DNA from: Kineococcus aurantiacus
Lineage (GTDB): Bacteria > Actinomycetota > Actinomycetes > Actinomycetales > Kineococcaceae
Direction: 5' to 3'
Assembly (NCBI RefSeq): GCF_013409345.1
Contig: NZ_JACCBB010000001.1
Location: forward strand, 4,464,001 to 4,528,000
DNA length: 64,000 bases
Shown here: positions 33,633 to 43,813 of the stretch, one piece after another
How positions within the stretch are numbered: position 1 is the first letter of the stretch
Layout: every line of letters starts with the position of its first letter
Program-made: the position numbers and the translations under genes
The notes under the pieces: model-generated
Seen by the model: only the letters and a program-made list of their open reading frames with translations
Databases searched by the model: none
Told to the model about the DNA's origin: nothing

Positions 33633-34291
33633 GAGCCGGCCGGGACGGCGGTGGCACCGGCGGCCAGCCGCTGCAGGCTCGCCTCCAGCGACCAGACCTC
33701 GCCCATCTTGTGCGCGATGTCGAAGAGGTTCGCCCGGTGGATCTCCGCGTCGCGGTCACCGACGGCGTCGGCGACGACGATCGGCACGAAACCGTGCTGC
33801 ATGGCGTCCAGGGTGCTGGCGCGCACGCACCCGGAGGTGCTCAGCCCCGCGATGAACAGGGTGTCGACCCCCAGACCGTGCAGGTGGTCGGCGAGGCCGG
33901 TGCCGAAGAACGCGCTGGGGAACTGCTTGACGACCTCGTGCTCGCCCGGCAGGGGGTGCAGCCCCTCGACGTACGCGGCGAACGGGCTGCCCGTGGTGAA
34001 GGCCGTCAGCGCGGGCACCTTGCGGAAGAACACCCCCGCGTCCGAGCCGTCCGGCCTGATGTCGACGCGGGTCACGACGACCGGCACCCCCGCGGCGCGG
34101 GCCGCGTCGAGCAGCACCCGCATCGCCGCCACCGGTTCCTCCACCCCGGCGTACAGCGAGCAGGCGGGGTCGGTGTAGGCGCGGGCGGGGTCGATGAGCA
34201 GCAGCGCCGGACGTCGGCCGGGGGCGAGGTGGTGGCCGTAGCCGGCCGCCTCGTAGTCCTGCTGCTGGGCGCCGCGCGGGTCGGTGGTCAC
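33629..34291 (-). CDS. Isochorismatase-superfamily cysteine hydrolase, 220 aa
   Basis: The catalytic triad is visible as Asp34 (LLLIDPARAY), Lys122 (VVKQFPSAFFGT) and Cys155 (GLSTSGCVRAST). The overall sequence is closer to N-carbamoylsarcosine amidase-type enzymes than to isochorismatases. Such enzymes cleave ureido or carbamoyl groups; in the Rut pathway the comparable RutB hydrolyses ureidoacrylate. It overlaps genes on both sides by GTGA, so it is made in step with the MFS carrier and the riboflavin kinase. Confidence 0.85.
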   Translation of the reverse strand: MTTDPRGAQQQDYEAAGYGHHLAPGRRPALLLIDPARAYTDPACSLYAGVEEPVAAMRVLLDAARAAGVPVVVTRVDIRPDGSDAGVFFRKVPALTAFTTGSPFAAYVEGLHPLPGEHEVVKQFPSAFFGTGLADHLHGLGVDTLFIAGLSTSGCVRASTLDAMQHGFVPIVVADAVGDRDAEIHRANLFDIAHKMGEVWSLEASLQRLAAGATAVPAGS

Positions 34292-35829
34292 GGGTGTGCT
34301 CCTTCGGCGGTGGGGGCGGGTCGCGCCGGTGGCGCGGGCGGTGGCTGGGCCGGTGGTTGCGCGGGTGGCTGGGCCGGTGGCTGCGTCGGTGGCTGGGCGC
34401 GGCGCCGGGGCAGGCTCCAGCAGGCCACCAGCGCGAGCAGGGCCAGGACGGCCAGGACGGTGAGGGCGGTGCGCACCCCGGTCGCGAAGGCGTCGGCGAC
34501 GCCGCTGGTGCCGAGGTTCCCGGCGTAGGCGGCGGCGCGGTCCCCGGCGGCCAGCCCGCTCGTGGCGGTGCCCAGCGCCAGCGCCGTGCTGAGCAGGTAC
34601 CCGACGTTCTGCAGCGCCGAGCGGACCCCGTTCGCCGCGCCCCGCGACCCCGCGGCCACGGTCAGCATGAGGGTGCTGGTGCTGGGGGTCATGAACAACC
34701 CGGTGCCGACCCCCACCGCCGCCAGGGCCGGTCCGACCAACCAGTAGGGGCTGCCCGGGCGCAGGACCACGGCCAGCCCGACCACCCCGGCCAGCACCAG
34801 CGCGCTGCCGGCGGTGGTCAGCGCCCGGGCGCTGACCCGGCCCACGAGGTGCCCCGCGGCGACGGCGGCCAGCGTCGTGCCGACCGCCACGGGACTGACC
34901 AGCAGGCCCGCGGCCAGCGCGTCCCGGCGCCCGGTGGCCTGCAGCACCAGGGAGGCGAGCACGACGACGGAGTACTGGGCGGCGGCGTTGAGCAGGACCG
35001 CCGCGTACAGCGGCGCCCGCACCCGGTGCACCACGAGGCGCAGGTCGACCAGGGGGTGCCGGCGACGGGCCTGCAGCAGGACGAAGGCCGCCCACGCGGG
35101 CACGGCGAGCGCCGCGACCGCCACGGGCCCGCCGGTGCCGGGCAGACCCGTCGCGGCCAGCGCGTCCGGGGACAGCGCCAGCAGCGTCGCGGCCAGCGCC
35201 AGCGCGGACAGGACCGCCCCGGCCAGGTCGAACGGCTGGCGCGGGCCCGGTGGGCGGCGGGCCGCCGGCAGGACCAGCAGCGACCACACCAGACCCACCA
35301 CGCACAGCGGCAGCGTGAGCAGGAACGTGCCGCGCCAGCCCAGCAGCGCGGTCGCCGCGCCCCCCAGCAGCGGTCCGGCCGCCTGGCTGACGGCGGCGAC
35401 GGTGGCGTTCAGCCCCAGCGCGCGCCCCAGCGAGGAGCCGGGGAAGACGTCGGTCAGCAGGGGCGTGGTGTTGGTGACGAGGGCGGCGGCCCCCACGGCC
35501 TGCACGGCGCGCGCCGCGATGAGCACCTCCGCCGAGGGGCTCAGCGCGCACGCCGTCGTCGCGGCGGTGAAGACCGCGAAACCCGTCAGGTAGAGGGGGC
35601 GGCGGCCCACGATGTCGGCCAGGCGCCCCAGGGCCAGGATCAGCGCCGTCGTCAGGAGCATGTACGACAGCAGCACCCAACTGGCCTGGCCCGCGCTCGC
35701 GCCCAGGGCCCGGGTGATGGTGGGCAGGGCGACGTTGACCCCGGAGACGTTGAGGAACACCACGACCACGCCGCAGCTGGTGGCGGAGAAGACCGTCCAC
35801 GGCGAGCGCGCCCGGGAACCGGCACCCAC
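34288..35829 (-). CDS. MFS transporter, DHA2-type, 513 aa
   Basis: About fourteen membrane spans, beginning with SCGVVVVFLNVSGVNVALPT (motif D1-like) and the loop GRLADIVGRRPLYL (motif A), mark a DHA2 family member. A Pro/Ala-rich cytoplasmic tail closes the protein. It starts one base after the amidase stop and overlaps the hydrolase, so it belongs to the ring-degradation operon. It could import the substrate or export a product. Confidence 0.85.
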   Translation of the reverse strand: MGAGSRARSPWTVFSATSCGVVVVFLNVSGVNVALPTITRALGASAGQASWVLLSYMLLTTALILALGRLADIVGRRPLYLTGFAVFTAATTACALSPSAEVLIAARAVQAVGAAALVTNTTPLLTDVFPGSSLGRALGLNATVAAVSQAAGPLLGGAATALLGWRGTFLLTLPLCVVGLVWSLLVLPAARRPPGPRQPFDLAGAVLSALALAATLLALSPDALAATGLPGTGGPVAVAALAVPAWAAFVLLQARRRHPLVDLRLVVHRVRAPLYAAVLLNAAAQYSVVVLASLVLQATGRRDALAAGLLVSPVAVGTTLAAVAAGHLVGRVSARALTTAGSALVLAGVVGLAVVLRPGSPYWLVGPALAAVGVGTGLFMTPSTSTLMLTVAAGSRGAANGVRSALQNVGYLLSTALALGTATSGLAAGDRAAAYAGNLGTSGVADAFATGVRTALTVLAVLALLALVACWSLPRRRAQPPTQPPAQPPAQPPAQPPPAPPARPAPTAEGAHP

Positions 35830-35830
35830 G

Positions 35831-37534
35831 TCAGCGGGCCGCCGGCGCGGCGGTGGGGGGCGCGGCGAGGTGGTGGTCGGTGAGGCGCTGGAACGCCACG
35901 CCCAGCCCCAGCAGCACGGCGTCGTCGAAGGGGCGGCCCACGAGCTGCACGGCCACCGGCAGCCCGTCGCGGCCCCGCCCGGCGGGCAGCACCAGCGCCG
36001 GCGAGCCGGTCAGGTTGAAGGGGGAGGTGTTGCGCGGCAGCACTTCCTGCAGCGGCAGGCGCCGCCCGTCCACCTCGACGCTCAGGTCCTCCAGCCGGGG
36101 GGCGGTGGCCCCGACCCCCGGGGTGAGCAGCGCGTCCACGCCCGCGGCGTCCATCGCGGCCTGCACCTGCCGCTGCGCCAGGGGCCGCGCCCGCAGCGCG
36201 CGCAGGTAGTCCGCGGCGCTCGCGGCGGCGCCGCGGGCCAGCCGCTTGCGGGTTCCGGCGTCGAACAGGTCGAGCTGCGGCAGGGCGGCCTCCTGGGTGG
36301 CCAGCAGTTCGCAGGACAGCACCACCAGGGCGTCGGCGTACGCCTCGCCCGCGCCGGGCAGGTCCACGTCGACGACTTCGGCGCCGGCGCTGCGCAGCAC
36401 GTCCACGGCGGCGTCGACGGCGGCCACGACGGCGGGGTCGCAGCGCTGCTCGAACCAGCCGCGCACCCGGCCCAGCCGGCGTCCCCGCAGGTGGGCGTGC
36501 GCGGCCACGTCCGCGGGGGAGCAGGCGGGCACGTCCTCGGCGGCGGCCGGGTCGGTGCCGTCGGGCCCGGCGAGCACGTGCAGCACCGCCGCGAGGTCCG
36601 CGGCGCTGCGGGCCAGCGGCCCGACGTGGTCCAGCGTCCACGACAGGGTCGCGACACCGGTGCGGGGGACGAGGCCCCGGGTGGGTTTGAGCCCCGTGAG
36701 CCCGCAGACCGAGGCCGGGACCCGGACCGACCCGCCGGTGTCGGTGCCCAGCGCCAGCGGCACCACGCGCGCGGCCACGGCCGCGGCCGAACCGGTGGAG
36801 GACCCGCCGGTCCACCGCCCGGCCTCCCAGGGGTTCTGCACCGCCGGGAAGCGCCGGCCGGTGGGCAGGCCGCACGCGAACTCGGTGGTCGCGGTCATCG
36901 CCACGGGGACCGCGCCCGCGGCCCGCAGCCGCGCGACGGCGGTGGCGTCGGCGGCCGCGACGCGCTCGCCGGTGTGCAGCGAACCGCACGTGACGGCCGT
37001 GCCGGCGACGTCGACGATCTCCTTGACCGCGAACGGCACGCCCTCCAGGGGGCGGGCGGTGCCGGTGGCCCAGCGGCGGGCGCTCTCGGCGGCGGCCGCC
37101 CGGCTGCCGGTGACGGCGGCGGTGAAGGCCGTGGGGGCCGGGCCGACGGGGCCGGTGGCGGCCACGACGGCGTCGTGCACGGCCAGCGGGTCCAGCGACC
37201 CGTCGGCGTAGGCGGCCAGCAGGTCCAGGACGCCGGGGGCCCCGGAGGCGTCCGGGCCGGGCAGCGGCAGCCGCGCCGGTGCTCCGGCCGGGGAGGCGCC
37301 CGGGGCGCGGTGCGCTCGCGCGGCCCGTCGCAGGAACGCCTCGGCCGCAGCGGGTTCGGGGCCTTCGGCGCTGGGTGAGGCGGGGTGGACGCGGGTGCGG
37401 GCGGCGGCCAGCAGGTCCTGGACCTCGGTGTCCGCGAGCGCGGCGCGGGCCAGGTCGGCGACGACGCCGGCGGTGCCCCCGGTGGTGCGCTCGGTGGTCT
37501 CCTCGGTGCCGTCCCGGGTGGTGGTGGCGCTCAC
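35831..37534 (-). CDS. Amidase-signature hydrolase with an N-terminal extension, 567 aa
   Basis: The Ser-cisSer-Lys triad can be assigned: Lys171 ([14 protein letters not shown]), Ser245/246 ([12 protein letters not shown]) and Ser269 ([12 protein letters not shown]). Residues 1-110 form an additional helical region ([20 protein letters not shown]) resembling the small AtzG-like subunit that partners AtzE-type amidases, so this may be a natural fusion. AtzE-type enzymes remove carbamoyl groups from biuret-like ureides. It overlaps the nitrilase gene by GTGA. Confidence 0.85.
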   Translation of the reverse strand: MSATTTRDGTEETTERTTGGTAGVVADLARAALADTEVQDLLAAARTRVHPASPSAEGPEPAAAEAFLRRAARAHRAPGASPAGAPARLPLPGPDASGAPGVLDLLAAYADGSLDPLAVHDAVVAATGPVGPAPTAFTAAVTGSRAAAAESARRWATGTARPLEGVPFAVKEIVDVAGTAVTCGSLHTGERVAAADATAVARLRAAGAVPVAMTATTEFACGLPTGRRFPAVQNPWEAGRWTGGSSTGSAAAVAARVVPLALGTDTGGSVRVPASVCGLTGLKPTRGLVPRTGVATLSWTLDHVGPLARSAADLAAVLHVLAGPDGTDPAAAEDVPACSPADVAAHAHLRGRRLGRVRGWFEQRCDPAVVAAVDAAVDVLRSAGAEVVDVDLPGAGEAYADALVVLSCELLATQEAALPQLDLFDAGTRKRLARGAAASAADYLRALRARPLAQRQVQAAMDAAGVDALLTPGVGATAPRLEDLSVEVDGRRLPLQEVLPRNTSPFNLTGSPALVLPAGRGRDGLPVAVQLVGRPFDDAVLLGLGVAFQRLTDHHLAAPPTAAPAAR

Positions 37535-38472
37535 GCGGGGACCCCGCCGCGGGTCAGGCGGGCCAGCAGGTCCACGACGTCGGCGCGCCGGTCGCGTCCG
37601 AGCGGGAACGACGCGCGCGTGCGCTCGACGTCGGCGAGGTCGAGGTCGACGCGCAGCACGTGCCCGGGCTGGTGGGGCGGAGCCTCGGCGAGCACGCGGC
37701 CGGTGGGGTCCACCACGCAGGAGCGGCCGAAGTAGTCGACGGAGGTCCCGTTGAGGTGCTCGGTGCCGGCGCGGTTGGCGGCGACCACGAAGGTCTGCGA
37801 CTCCATGGCCCGCACCGACAGCTCGGTGGTGAACAGGGTCTCGCGGTTGCCGAGCGAGCTGACGACGGCCAGGACGACCTCGGCGCCCATGGCCCGGGCC
37901 AGCGCCCAGTGCTCGGGGAAGGAGCGGTCGTAGCAGATGACGCACGCGAACCGGGTGCCGAGCAGGTCGAGCACGACGGGGGCGGGGCCGGGGGCGAAGA
38001 AGTACTTCTCGTCCACGTCGACGCCGCCGACGTGGTTGGCGGGCAGGGCCAGCTTCCGGTACGCCGGGTGGGTGCGGCCCTCGGCGTCGCGCCAGCGCAG
38101 CAGTTCCCCGTGCGCGTCGACGGCCACCGCGGAGTTGTGCAGGACACCGGCGGGGGTGCGTTCGTACATCCCCCACACGAGGGCCACGCCGAGCTCGCGC
38201 GCGAGCGCGCCGAAGAACTCCGTGGCCGGCCCGGGCAGGGTCTGCGCCCAGCCGCCGCGGTCGACGGCGCGGGAGGTGCAGAAGTACGGGGTGGTGATGA
38301 GCTCGGGCAGCAGCACCAGGTCCGGGCGCTGGCCCGAGCCGTCGGGGCGGGCCGCTTCGCGGACCAGGCCCGCCAGGACCTCCAGGTTCGCCGCCAGGTC
38401 CTCGGTGCACCCCCCGGCCTGCACGACGCCGATCCGCAGGGGCCGCGCCGGGCCCGGGTCCGTACCGTTCAC
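37531..38472 (-). CDS. Carbon-nitrogen hydrolase (nitrilase superfamily), 313 aa
   Basis: The Glu57-Lys140-Cys180 triad is intact (LLPELITTPYF, AYRKLALP, CVICYDRSFPE). The sequence resembles N-carbamoylputrescine amidase and beta-ureidopropionase, which hydrolyse N-carbamoyl amines to amine, CO2 and ammonia. It begins a run of overlapping genes (nitrilase, amidase, MFS, cysteine hydrolase, riboflavin kinase) and lies 100 bases behind the monooxygenase, with a strong hairpin between. Confidence 0.85.
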   Translation of the reverse strand: MNGTDPGPARPLRIGVVQAGGCTEDLAANLEVLAGLVREAARPDGSGQRPDLVLLPELITTPYFCTSRAVDRGGWAQTLPGPATEFFGALARELGVALVWGMYERTPAGVLHNSAVAVDAHGELLRWRDAEGRTHPAYRKLALPANHVGGVDVDEKYFFAPGPAPVVLDLLGTRFACVICYDRSFPEHWALARAMGAEVVLAVVSSLGNRETLFTTELSVRAMESQTFVVAANRAGTEHLNGTSVDYFGRSCVVDPTGRVLAEAPPHQPGHVLRVDLDLADVERTRASFPLGRDRRADVVDLLARLTRGGVPA

Positions 38473-38526
38473 GTCCTGCTCCTCCTGCTGCGTGGTGCTG
38501 GGTGGTGCTGGTGGGTGTGCCGCCCG

Positions 38527-38563
38527 CCGCGCGGCGTCGGGACCGGGTCGCGACGCCGCGCGG
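38527..38563 (-). terminator. Strong hairpin between monooxygenase and nitrilase genes
   Basis: CCGCGCGGCGTCG and its exact complement CGACGCCGCGCGG form a 13-bp stem with an 11-base loop. There is no T-run. It may partly terminate or mark an mRNA processing point, making the monooxygenase more abundant than the downstream enzymes. Confidence 0.6.
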
Positions 38564-38572
38564 GACCCGGGT

Positions 38573-39667
38573 TCAGGCGGGGACGCCGGCCTGGGCCGGG
38601 ATGCGGTGGCGCGAGCGCATGAGGGGCTGGATGCGGGTGCCGAAGTCCTCCACGCCCTGGACGAAGTCGTCGAAGGTGAGCATGACGCCCTCGACGCCGG
38701 GCAGGCCGGCCAGTTCGTCGAGCATCCGCGCCACGGTCTCGTAGGACCCGACGAGGGTGCCCATGTTGAAGTTCACCGCGCCCTCGGGCAGCGAGATGGT
38801 CCGGGCGGTGGAGCTGTCGTCGGCGCTGGCGTCGGCCGACGCCTCCCCGGCCTGGTAGTCCAGGGCGCTGGTGTCGGCGTTGTCGTGGTAGTCGTGCCAC
38901 TTGGCCATGGCCAGCTCGTCGGTCTCGTCGGCGATCACCATGAACAGGGCGAACGCGCCCACGTCGCGGCCGGTCCGCTCCACGGCCTGCACCAGGCGCT
39001 CACCGGTCTCGGTCAGCGCGGTGGGGGTGTTCACCCCGGTGCCCATGAGGAAGTTGTGGTCGGCGTGCTCGGCGGCGAACGCCATGCCCGACGGGCTCTG
39101 CCCGGCGGCGACGACGTCGATGTGCCCGCCCGTCGGCTGCGGCGACAGCACGCAGTCGTCCATCGTGTAGAACTCGCCCTTGAAGTCGCTGCGGCCGTTC
39201 GCCCACAGCTCGCGCATGACCTGCACGTACTCGGCGGCGCGGGCGTAGCGGTTCTTGAAGTGCTCGTCCCCCGGCCACAGGCCCATCTGCGTGTACTCGC
39301 CCGGCGCCCAGCCGGTGACGATGTTCACCCCGAACCGGCCCGGGGCGATCGAGTCGATGGTCGAGGCCATGCGCGCGACGAGGGCCGGCGGCAGCGTGAG
39401 GATCGCGGTGGAGGCGTACAGCTTGATCTTCTCGGTGACCGCGGCCAGGCCCGCCATGAGGGTGAAGGACTCCATGGCGTGGTCCCAGAACTCGGTGTCG
39501 CCGCCGAACCCGCGGAACTTCACCATCGACAGCGCGAAGTCCAGGCCGTGCTCCTCGGCCTTCTGCACGATCTGCTTGTTCAGCTCGAACGTGGGCATGT
39601 ACTGCGGGGAGCTCTTGGAGATGAGCCAGCCGTTGTTCGCGATCGGGATGAACACGCCGATGTCCAT
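38573..39667 (-). CDS. RutA-like LLM-class flavin-dependent monooxygenase, 364 aa
   Basis: The protein matches RutA (pyrimidine monooxygenase) along most of its length: [62 protein letters not shown] and [13 protein letters not shown]. RutA is a two-component enzyme that uses FMNH2 and O2 to open the uracil ring. Riboflavin lyase RcaE is also a two-component flavin enzyme and is an alternative identity. The region after residue 250 ([13 protein letters not shown]) is a low-complexity insert. The ATG follows GAGGAGGAC. A palindrome matching two others in the cluster lies 67 bases upstream. The matching reductase is encoded at 45,073. Confidence 0.8.
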   Translation of the reverse strand: MDIGVFIPIANNGWLISKSSPQYMPTFELNKQIVQKAEEHGLDFALSMVKFRGFGGDTEFWDHAMESFTLMAGLAAVTEKIKLYASTAILTLPPALVARMASTIDSIAPGRFGVNIVTGWAPGEYTQMGLWPGDEHFKNRYARAAEYVQVMRELWANGRSDFKGEFYTMDDCVLSPQPTGGHIDVVAAGQSPSGMAFAAEHADHNFLMGTGVNTPTALTETGERLVQAVERTGRDVGAFALFMVIADETDELAMAKWHDYHDNADTSALDYQAGEASADASADDSSTARTISLPEGAVNFNMGTLVGSYETVARMLDELAGLPGVEGVMLTFDDFVQGVEDFGTRIQPLMRSRHRIPAQAGVPA

Positions 39668-39733
39668 GGGGTCCTCCTCAGTCCGTGCGGGTCCGTGGTC
39701 GTCCGCCGCGGGGGCGAGCGGGTGCGGTAGGTC

Positions 39734-39749
39734 GTGACTTCGAATGTAT
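39734..39749 (-). promoter_or_regulatory. Putative LacI operator upstream of the monooxygenase gene
   Basis: GTGACTTCGAATGTAT shares the GTGAC-TTCGAA half with the palindrome at 43,755. On the minus strand it overlaps a TACATT -10-like element, consistent with repression. Confidence 0.55.
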
Positions 39750-39812
39750 TGGCGAGTCGTTGCGTCCTTGTCTCCAGAGTGTGAACACCGTGTTGCGGCG
39801 CCCTGCGACGGC

Positions 39813-40877
39813 TCAGCCGGCGGCGGCGGCGCGGTGGCGCACGTACCGGCTCAGCCCGACGGCCACCACGAGCGCGCCGCCGTAGAACAGCTGCTGCACG
39901 AAGCTCTGGGCGCCCATCATCTGCAGCCCCACGACCCCCGAGGACAGGAAGTACACCGCCACCACCGTCCCGATCGGGTTGAACCGCCCCGGGACGATGG
40001 CTGTGGCCCCCAGGTAGGCGGCCGCGAACGCCGGCAGCAGGAACGACTGGCCCGAGGAGGGGTCGGCCCCGCCGAGGGCGCCGGCGTAGACCACCCCGGC
40101 CAGGCCCGCGATGAGCGAGGCCCCCAGGAACGCGCCGGCCCGCAGCCGGTCTACCGCGAAACCGGACAGCTCGGCCACCTTCGGGCTGCGCCCCACGAAC
40201 AGCAGCCGGCGGCCCAGCGGGGTGAACTCCAGCACCAGGGCGAGCACCACCGCGGCCAGCAGGGCCGCGTAGAACTGCAGCGGCACCCCGAGGAACCGGC
40301 TGCCGACGGTCGCCGAGACCAGGGCGGGGTCGATGCCCGTGACGCTGGACTGGCCGCTGATCCACTGCACGACGCCGAGGGCGAACGTGCCCGAGCCGAG
40401 GGTGACGATGAACGAGGGGATGCCGAAGCGCACGACACCCACCGCGTTGGCCAGGCCGACCACGAGGGCCGACCCGACCCCGGCCAGGACCGCGGTCCCG
40501 ATGCCCCAGCCGTGCTGGACGTTCAGCACCGCGGTCACCATGGCCGACAGCGACAGCGTGGAGGCGACCGACAGGTCGAACTCCCCGGTGGTCAGGGGCA
40601 GCAGCACGCCCAGCGAGACGATGAGCAGGACGGCCTGCGAGCCCAGGACGCTCTGCAGGTTCCCCGCGGTGGCGTACGTGTCGGGCCGCAGGACGCAGAA
40701 CACCGCCAGGACCAGGGCCCAGGCCCCCAGGAGCGCGAAGCGCTCGCCGTGCGCGCGGACCCGCGGTGCGCGGGTCGCCCGGGGACCCCCCGCCCCCCGC
40801 GCCACCCGCGGGGCCGCCTGCCCCGTCGCCTGCCCGGGTGCCTGCCCGGGCGTCTGTCCGGTCGTCTGCTGGGTCAT
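39813..40877 (-). CDS. ABC transporter permease, ribose (RbsC) type, 354 aa
   Basis: The segment [20 protein letters not shown] and the following spans are characteristic of RbsC-type permeases of CUT2 importers, with about ten helices. The N-terminus carries a low-complexity GQ repeat ([16 protein letters not shown]). The ATG overlaps the ATPase stop (TGATG). It forms the channel with the ATPase and binding protein encoded upstream. Confidence 0.88.
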   Translation of the reverse strand: MTQQTTGQTPGQAPGQATGQAAPRVARGAGGPRATRAPRVRAHGERFALLGAWALVLAVFCVLRPDTYATAGNLQSVLGSQAVLLIVSLGVLLPLTTGEFDLSVASTLSLSAMVTAVLNVQHGWGIGTAVLAGVGSALVVGLANAVGVVRFGIPSFIVTLGSGTFALGVVQWISGQSSVTGIDPALVSATVGSRFLGVPLQFYAALLAAVVLALVLEFTPLGRRLLFVGRSPKVAELSGFAVDRLRAGAFLGASLIAGLAGVVYAGALGGADPSSGQSFLLPAFAAAYLGATAIVPGRFNPIGTVVAVYFLSSGVVGLQMMGAQSFVQQLFYGGALVVAVGLSRYVRHRAAAAG

Positions 40878-42478
40878 CAGCTGCTCTCCTGGGTCTGGGG
40901 GGTGCGGGCCTGCTGCCGGGGGAGGGGTGCGGTGCTGGACAGCACCCGGTCGGAGATCGTCGCCGGGTCCAGCTCGGGGCCGCTCAGCTCGGCCACGACC
41001 CGCCCCCGCGCCAGCACCAGCACGCGGTCGCAGACGGTGGCCAGCTGCTCGTAGTCGGAACTGGCCAGCACCGTCGCCGCGCCGTCCTCGGCGACCGCGC
41101 GCAGCAGCCCGAAGATGTGCGCGCGGGCCCCGACGTCGACGCCCTGGGTCGGTTCGGCCAGCAGCACGAGCCGGGGACCGACCTGCAGCCACTTGGCCAG
41201 CACGGCCTTCTGCTGGTTGCCCCCGCTGAGGGTGCCGAACACCGCCCCCGGGTCGCGCGGGCGGACGTCGAAGCGCTCGGCCAGCTCCTCGGCGCGCCGG
41301 CGCAGGGCCCGCGGCCGCAGCCGCCAGCGCGACCCCAGCTCGGTCAGGACGGGCATCGTGACGTTCCGCTCGACGCTCTCCTCCAGCACGCCGCCGTCCT
41401 GGCGCCGGTCCGCGGGCACGTAGACCACCCCGCGCCGCAGCGAGGACGCGGGCCGGGCCGAAGGGACCGGCTGCTCGCCGCCGTCGACCTCGAGCACGCC
41501 GCCGCGGGCGCGCCGGGCCCCGTACAGCAGCGGCAGGACCTCCTCCGCGCCGGAACCGGCCAGCCCGGTCAGCCCGAGCACCTCCCCGCGCCCGACGTCG
41601 AAGGAGACCCCGTGCAGCCGCGGGGCGTGCAGGTCCCGGACCCGGACGCGCGGGGAGCGCGTGGCCGGACCGACCGGACCCGCCGCATCCCCCGAGCCCG
41701 CCGCAGCGGCCCGGGACCGCGGCGCCACGGCCCCCGCCGGGCCGACGATCAGCTCGGCCAGCCGCTCCGGGGTCGTGGCGGCCGAGTCGACCGTCGCCTC
41801 CAGGCGGCCGTCGCGCAGGACGCTGACGCAGCTGGTGTGCGCCAGTACCTCGTGCAGGTCGTGGGACACCAGCAGCACCCCGGTGCGCCCGTCCGCGACG
41901 AGCTCGCGCACCAGCCCGAACAGCAGGTCGGTGCCCTCGCGCGGCAGGAACACCGTCGGCTCGTCGAGGATCAGCAGCGCGCGGGAGTCCCCGAGCTCCT
42001 CGACCGCCCGCAGGATCGCGACCAGGGCCCGCTCGGTGTCACCCAGGCTCGCCACCGGCGCGGCCGGGTCGACGTCCACCTTGTACCGCTGCAGCGTCCG
42101 CCCGGCGAGGCGGCGCTCGGCGCGCCAGGACACCACCGCCCGGCGGGCGGCGATCGCCTGCGCCACGCGCATGTTCTCGGCCACCGACAGTTCCGGCAGC
42201 AGGCCCAGGTCCTGGTGCACGACGCTGATCCCGAGGCGGCGGAACTCCCCGGGCGCCAGGGGCAGGGGCACCGGGCGCCCGTGGACCTCCAGGCGGCCGC
42301 CGGGGTCGGGGGCGTGCACGCCGGTGAGGACCTTGATGAGCGTCGACTTGCCCGACCCGTTCTCGCCCAGCAGCCCGTGCACCTGCCCGGCGCCGATCTC
42401 CAGGTCGACGCCGTCGAGCGCGCGGTGCGCACCGAACGTCTTGCTCAGCGCGCCCACCCGCAGGACGGGGGTCGTCAC
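40877..42478 (-). CDS. ABC transporter ATPase with two nucleotide-binding domains, ribose (RbsA) type, 533 aa
   Basis: The first domain has Walker A GENGSGKST and Walker B LLILDEPT, but where LSGGQ is expected it reads SLGDTERALVAIL. The second domain has a degenerate Walker A (GLAGSGAEEVL) and a good signature LSGGNQQKA with LLAEPTQGVD. This asymmetry is usual for CUT2 ATPases, though the lost first signature is more extreme. The GTG start overlaps the binding-protein stop. Confidence 0.88.
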   Translation of the reverse strand: MTTPVLRVGALSKTFGAHRALDGVDLEIGAGQVHGLLGENGSGKSTLIKVLTGVHAPDPGGRLEVHGRPVPLPLAPGEFRRLGISVVHQDLGLLPELSVAENMRVAQAIAARRAVVSWRAERRLAGRTLQRYKVDVDPAAPVASLGDTERALVAILRAVEELGDSRALLILDEPTVFLPREGTDLLFGLVRELVADGRTGVLLVSHDLHEVLAHTSCVSVLRDGRLEATVDSAATTPERLAELIVGPAGAVAPRSRAAAAGSGDAAGPVGPATRSPRVRVRDLHAPRLHGVSFDVGRGEVLGLTGLAGSGAEEVLPLLYGARRARGGVLEVDGGEQPVPSARPASSLRRGVVYVPADRRQDGGVLEESVERNVTMPVLTELGSRWRLRPRALRRRAEELAERFDVRPRDPGAVFGTLSGGNQQKAVLAKWLQVGPRLVLLAEPTQGVDVGARAHIFGLLRAVAEDGAATVLASSDYEQLATVCDRVLVLARGRVVAELSGPELDPATISDRVLSSTAPLPRQQARTPQTQESS

Positions 42479-43644
42479 GGCGCACCCCACAGCGCCTCGT
42501 ACCCGGCGACGTAGGCGTCGCCGTAGCCCTTGCCGGCCGCCGGCGGGGTCCCGGTGGCGTCGACGTTGTCGTCCGTGAAGACCTTCAGCGGCGTCTTCTC
42601 GTCGCCCCCCTCCACCAGCGGCGAACCCGTGAGCACCCGGCCGACCTGGTCCAGGGTGGACCACGCCAGCCAGCTGATGTTCTCCCCGACGTCCATCGCC
42701 ATGACGTCGCCGTCCTGGATGAGCTTGAGGACCTCCGGGGTCCCGTTGAACGAGGCCATCTGCACCTGCCCCGTCTTGCCGGCGGCGGTGATGCCCTGCT
42801 GGGCGTACAGCGACATGGAGTCGTACACCGGCAGGACGTACCCCACGCCGGGGTCGGCCTGCAGCGCGGTCTGCACCTCCCCGGAGATCTTCGTGGCCCA
42901 GTCGGTGACCGGGACGTTGACGACCTTCACGCTGCACGCCGGGCAGTTCTGCTCGAACGTCGCGCGCATCGACGCGATCATGCCCTTGGAGGGCGGCACC
43001 TCGTCGGCCGTGAGCAGCACGGCGTTCGCCTCGCCCCCCGAGTCGGCGATCGCCCAGTTCGCAATGAGAGCCGCCGCCTCGTCGAACGGCGCGGTCACCT
43101 GGGCGGTCACGAGGTCGGCGGCCTGCGGGCTGAACGTGTCGCCCGTCTGCAGGGTGTGGGTGACGACGACGGGGATCCCGGCCGCCTTCGCCCGTTGCAG
43201 CGCAGGGACGATGAGGTCGACGTTGATGCCCTGCGCCAGGACGATGACGTCGGCGCGCCGGCTGATGGCCTGGTCGATGCCCGCGCTGTGCTCGGTGGGC
43301 GTGCCCTGGTTGGTGTACTCCACCCACGTGGCCCCGTAGCGCTCGGCGATGGCGGCGCTCTCCTCGTCGACGGCCTGCACGTACGGCACCGCCGAGGAGT
43401 TCGGGATGTTGAACACGGTCTTGCCGCGGATGCCGCTCATCGCGAAGGCCGGGGCGTCGAGCTCGAACGCCGGGTCGCCGGTGGCGGCCTGCACCGCGGC
43501 GGTGGCGGCGGCGACGCCGTCGGCGTCGACCTCGCCCCCGCCGGTGGCGGCGGTGGAACCGCCGCTGCAGGCCGTCAGGCCGACGGTCAGCGCGAGGACG
43601 GCGGCGGACGCGGCGCGCATCCGGGACGAGGGAGCACTGGGCAC
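42475..43644 (-). CDS. Periplasmic-binding-type (RbsB-like) substrate-binding lipoprotein, 389 aa
   Basis: A signal sequence with lipobox (LTVGLTACSGG) is followed by a type-1 sugar-binding fold (QAISRRADVIVLAQGINVD, then GIPVVVTHTLQTGD). The GTG start at 43644 follows GGAGG; the frame is open further upstream but would delay the signal peptide. It is the first gene of the importer operon, about 110 bases behind the best copy of the palindromic operator. The ligand is unknown: a nucleoside, pyrimidine, riboflavin-like compound or sugar is possible. Confidence 0.85.
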   Translation of the reverse strand: MPSAPSSRMRAASAAVLALTVGLTACSGGSTAATGGGEVDADGVAAATAAVQAATGDPAFELDAPAFAMSGIRGKTVFNIPNSSAVPYVQAVDEESAAIAERYGATWVEYTNQGTPTEHSAGIDQAISRRADVIVLAQGINVDLIVPALQRAKAAGIPVVVTHTLQTGDTFSPQAADLVTAQVTAPFDEAAALIANWAIADSGGEANAVLLTADEVPPSKGMIASMRATFEQNCPACSVKVVNVPVTDWATKISGEVQTALQADPGVGYVLPVYDSMSLYAQQGITAAGKTGQVQMASFNGTPEVLKLIQDGDVMAMDVGENISWLAWSTLDQVGRVLTGSPLVEGGDEKTPLKVFTDDNVDATGTPPAAGKGYGDAYVAGYEALWGAP

Positions 43645-43754
43645 GGGATGCCTCCAGGACGGCGGGGCAGGCGGGGGAGGGGCACGTGGTGACGAGGACG
43701 CGCGGTGACGGGGCACGCGGTGGGACCGCACCGCGCGGGCGGTGCAGCGGCCGC

Positions 43755-43770
43755 GTGCCTTCGAAGTCAC
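43755..43770. promoter_or_regulatory. Putative LacI operator upstream of the importer operon
   Basis: GTGCCTTCGAAGTCAC is a 16-bp palindrome with one mismatch and the central CG typical of LacI-family sites. It lies directly downstream (minus strand) of a TAGTTT -10-like element. Confidence 0.65.
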
Positions 43771-43813
43771 GAGAAAACTAGGTCGATCCCGTTACGACCC
43801 GGCTCCCCGGTGG

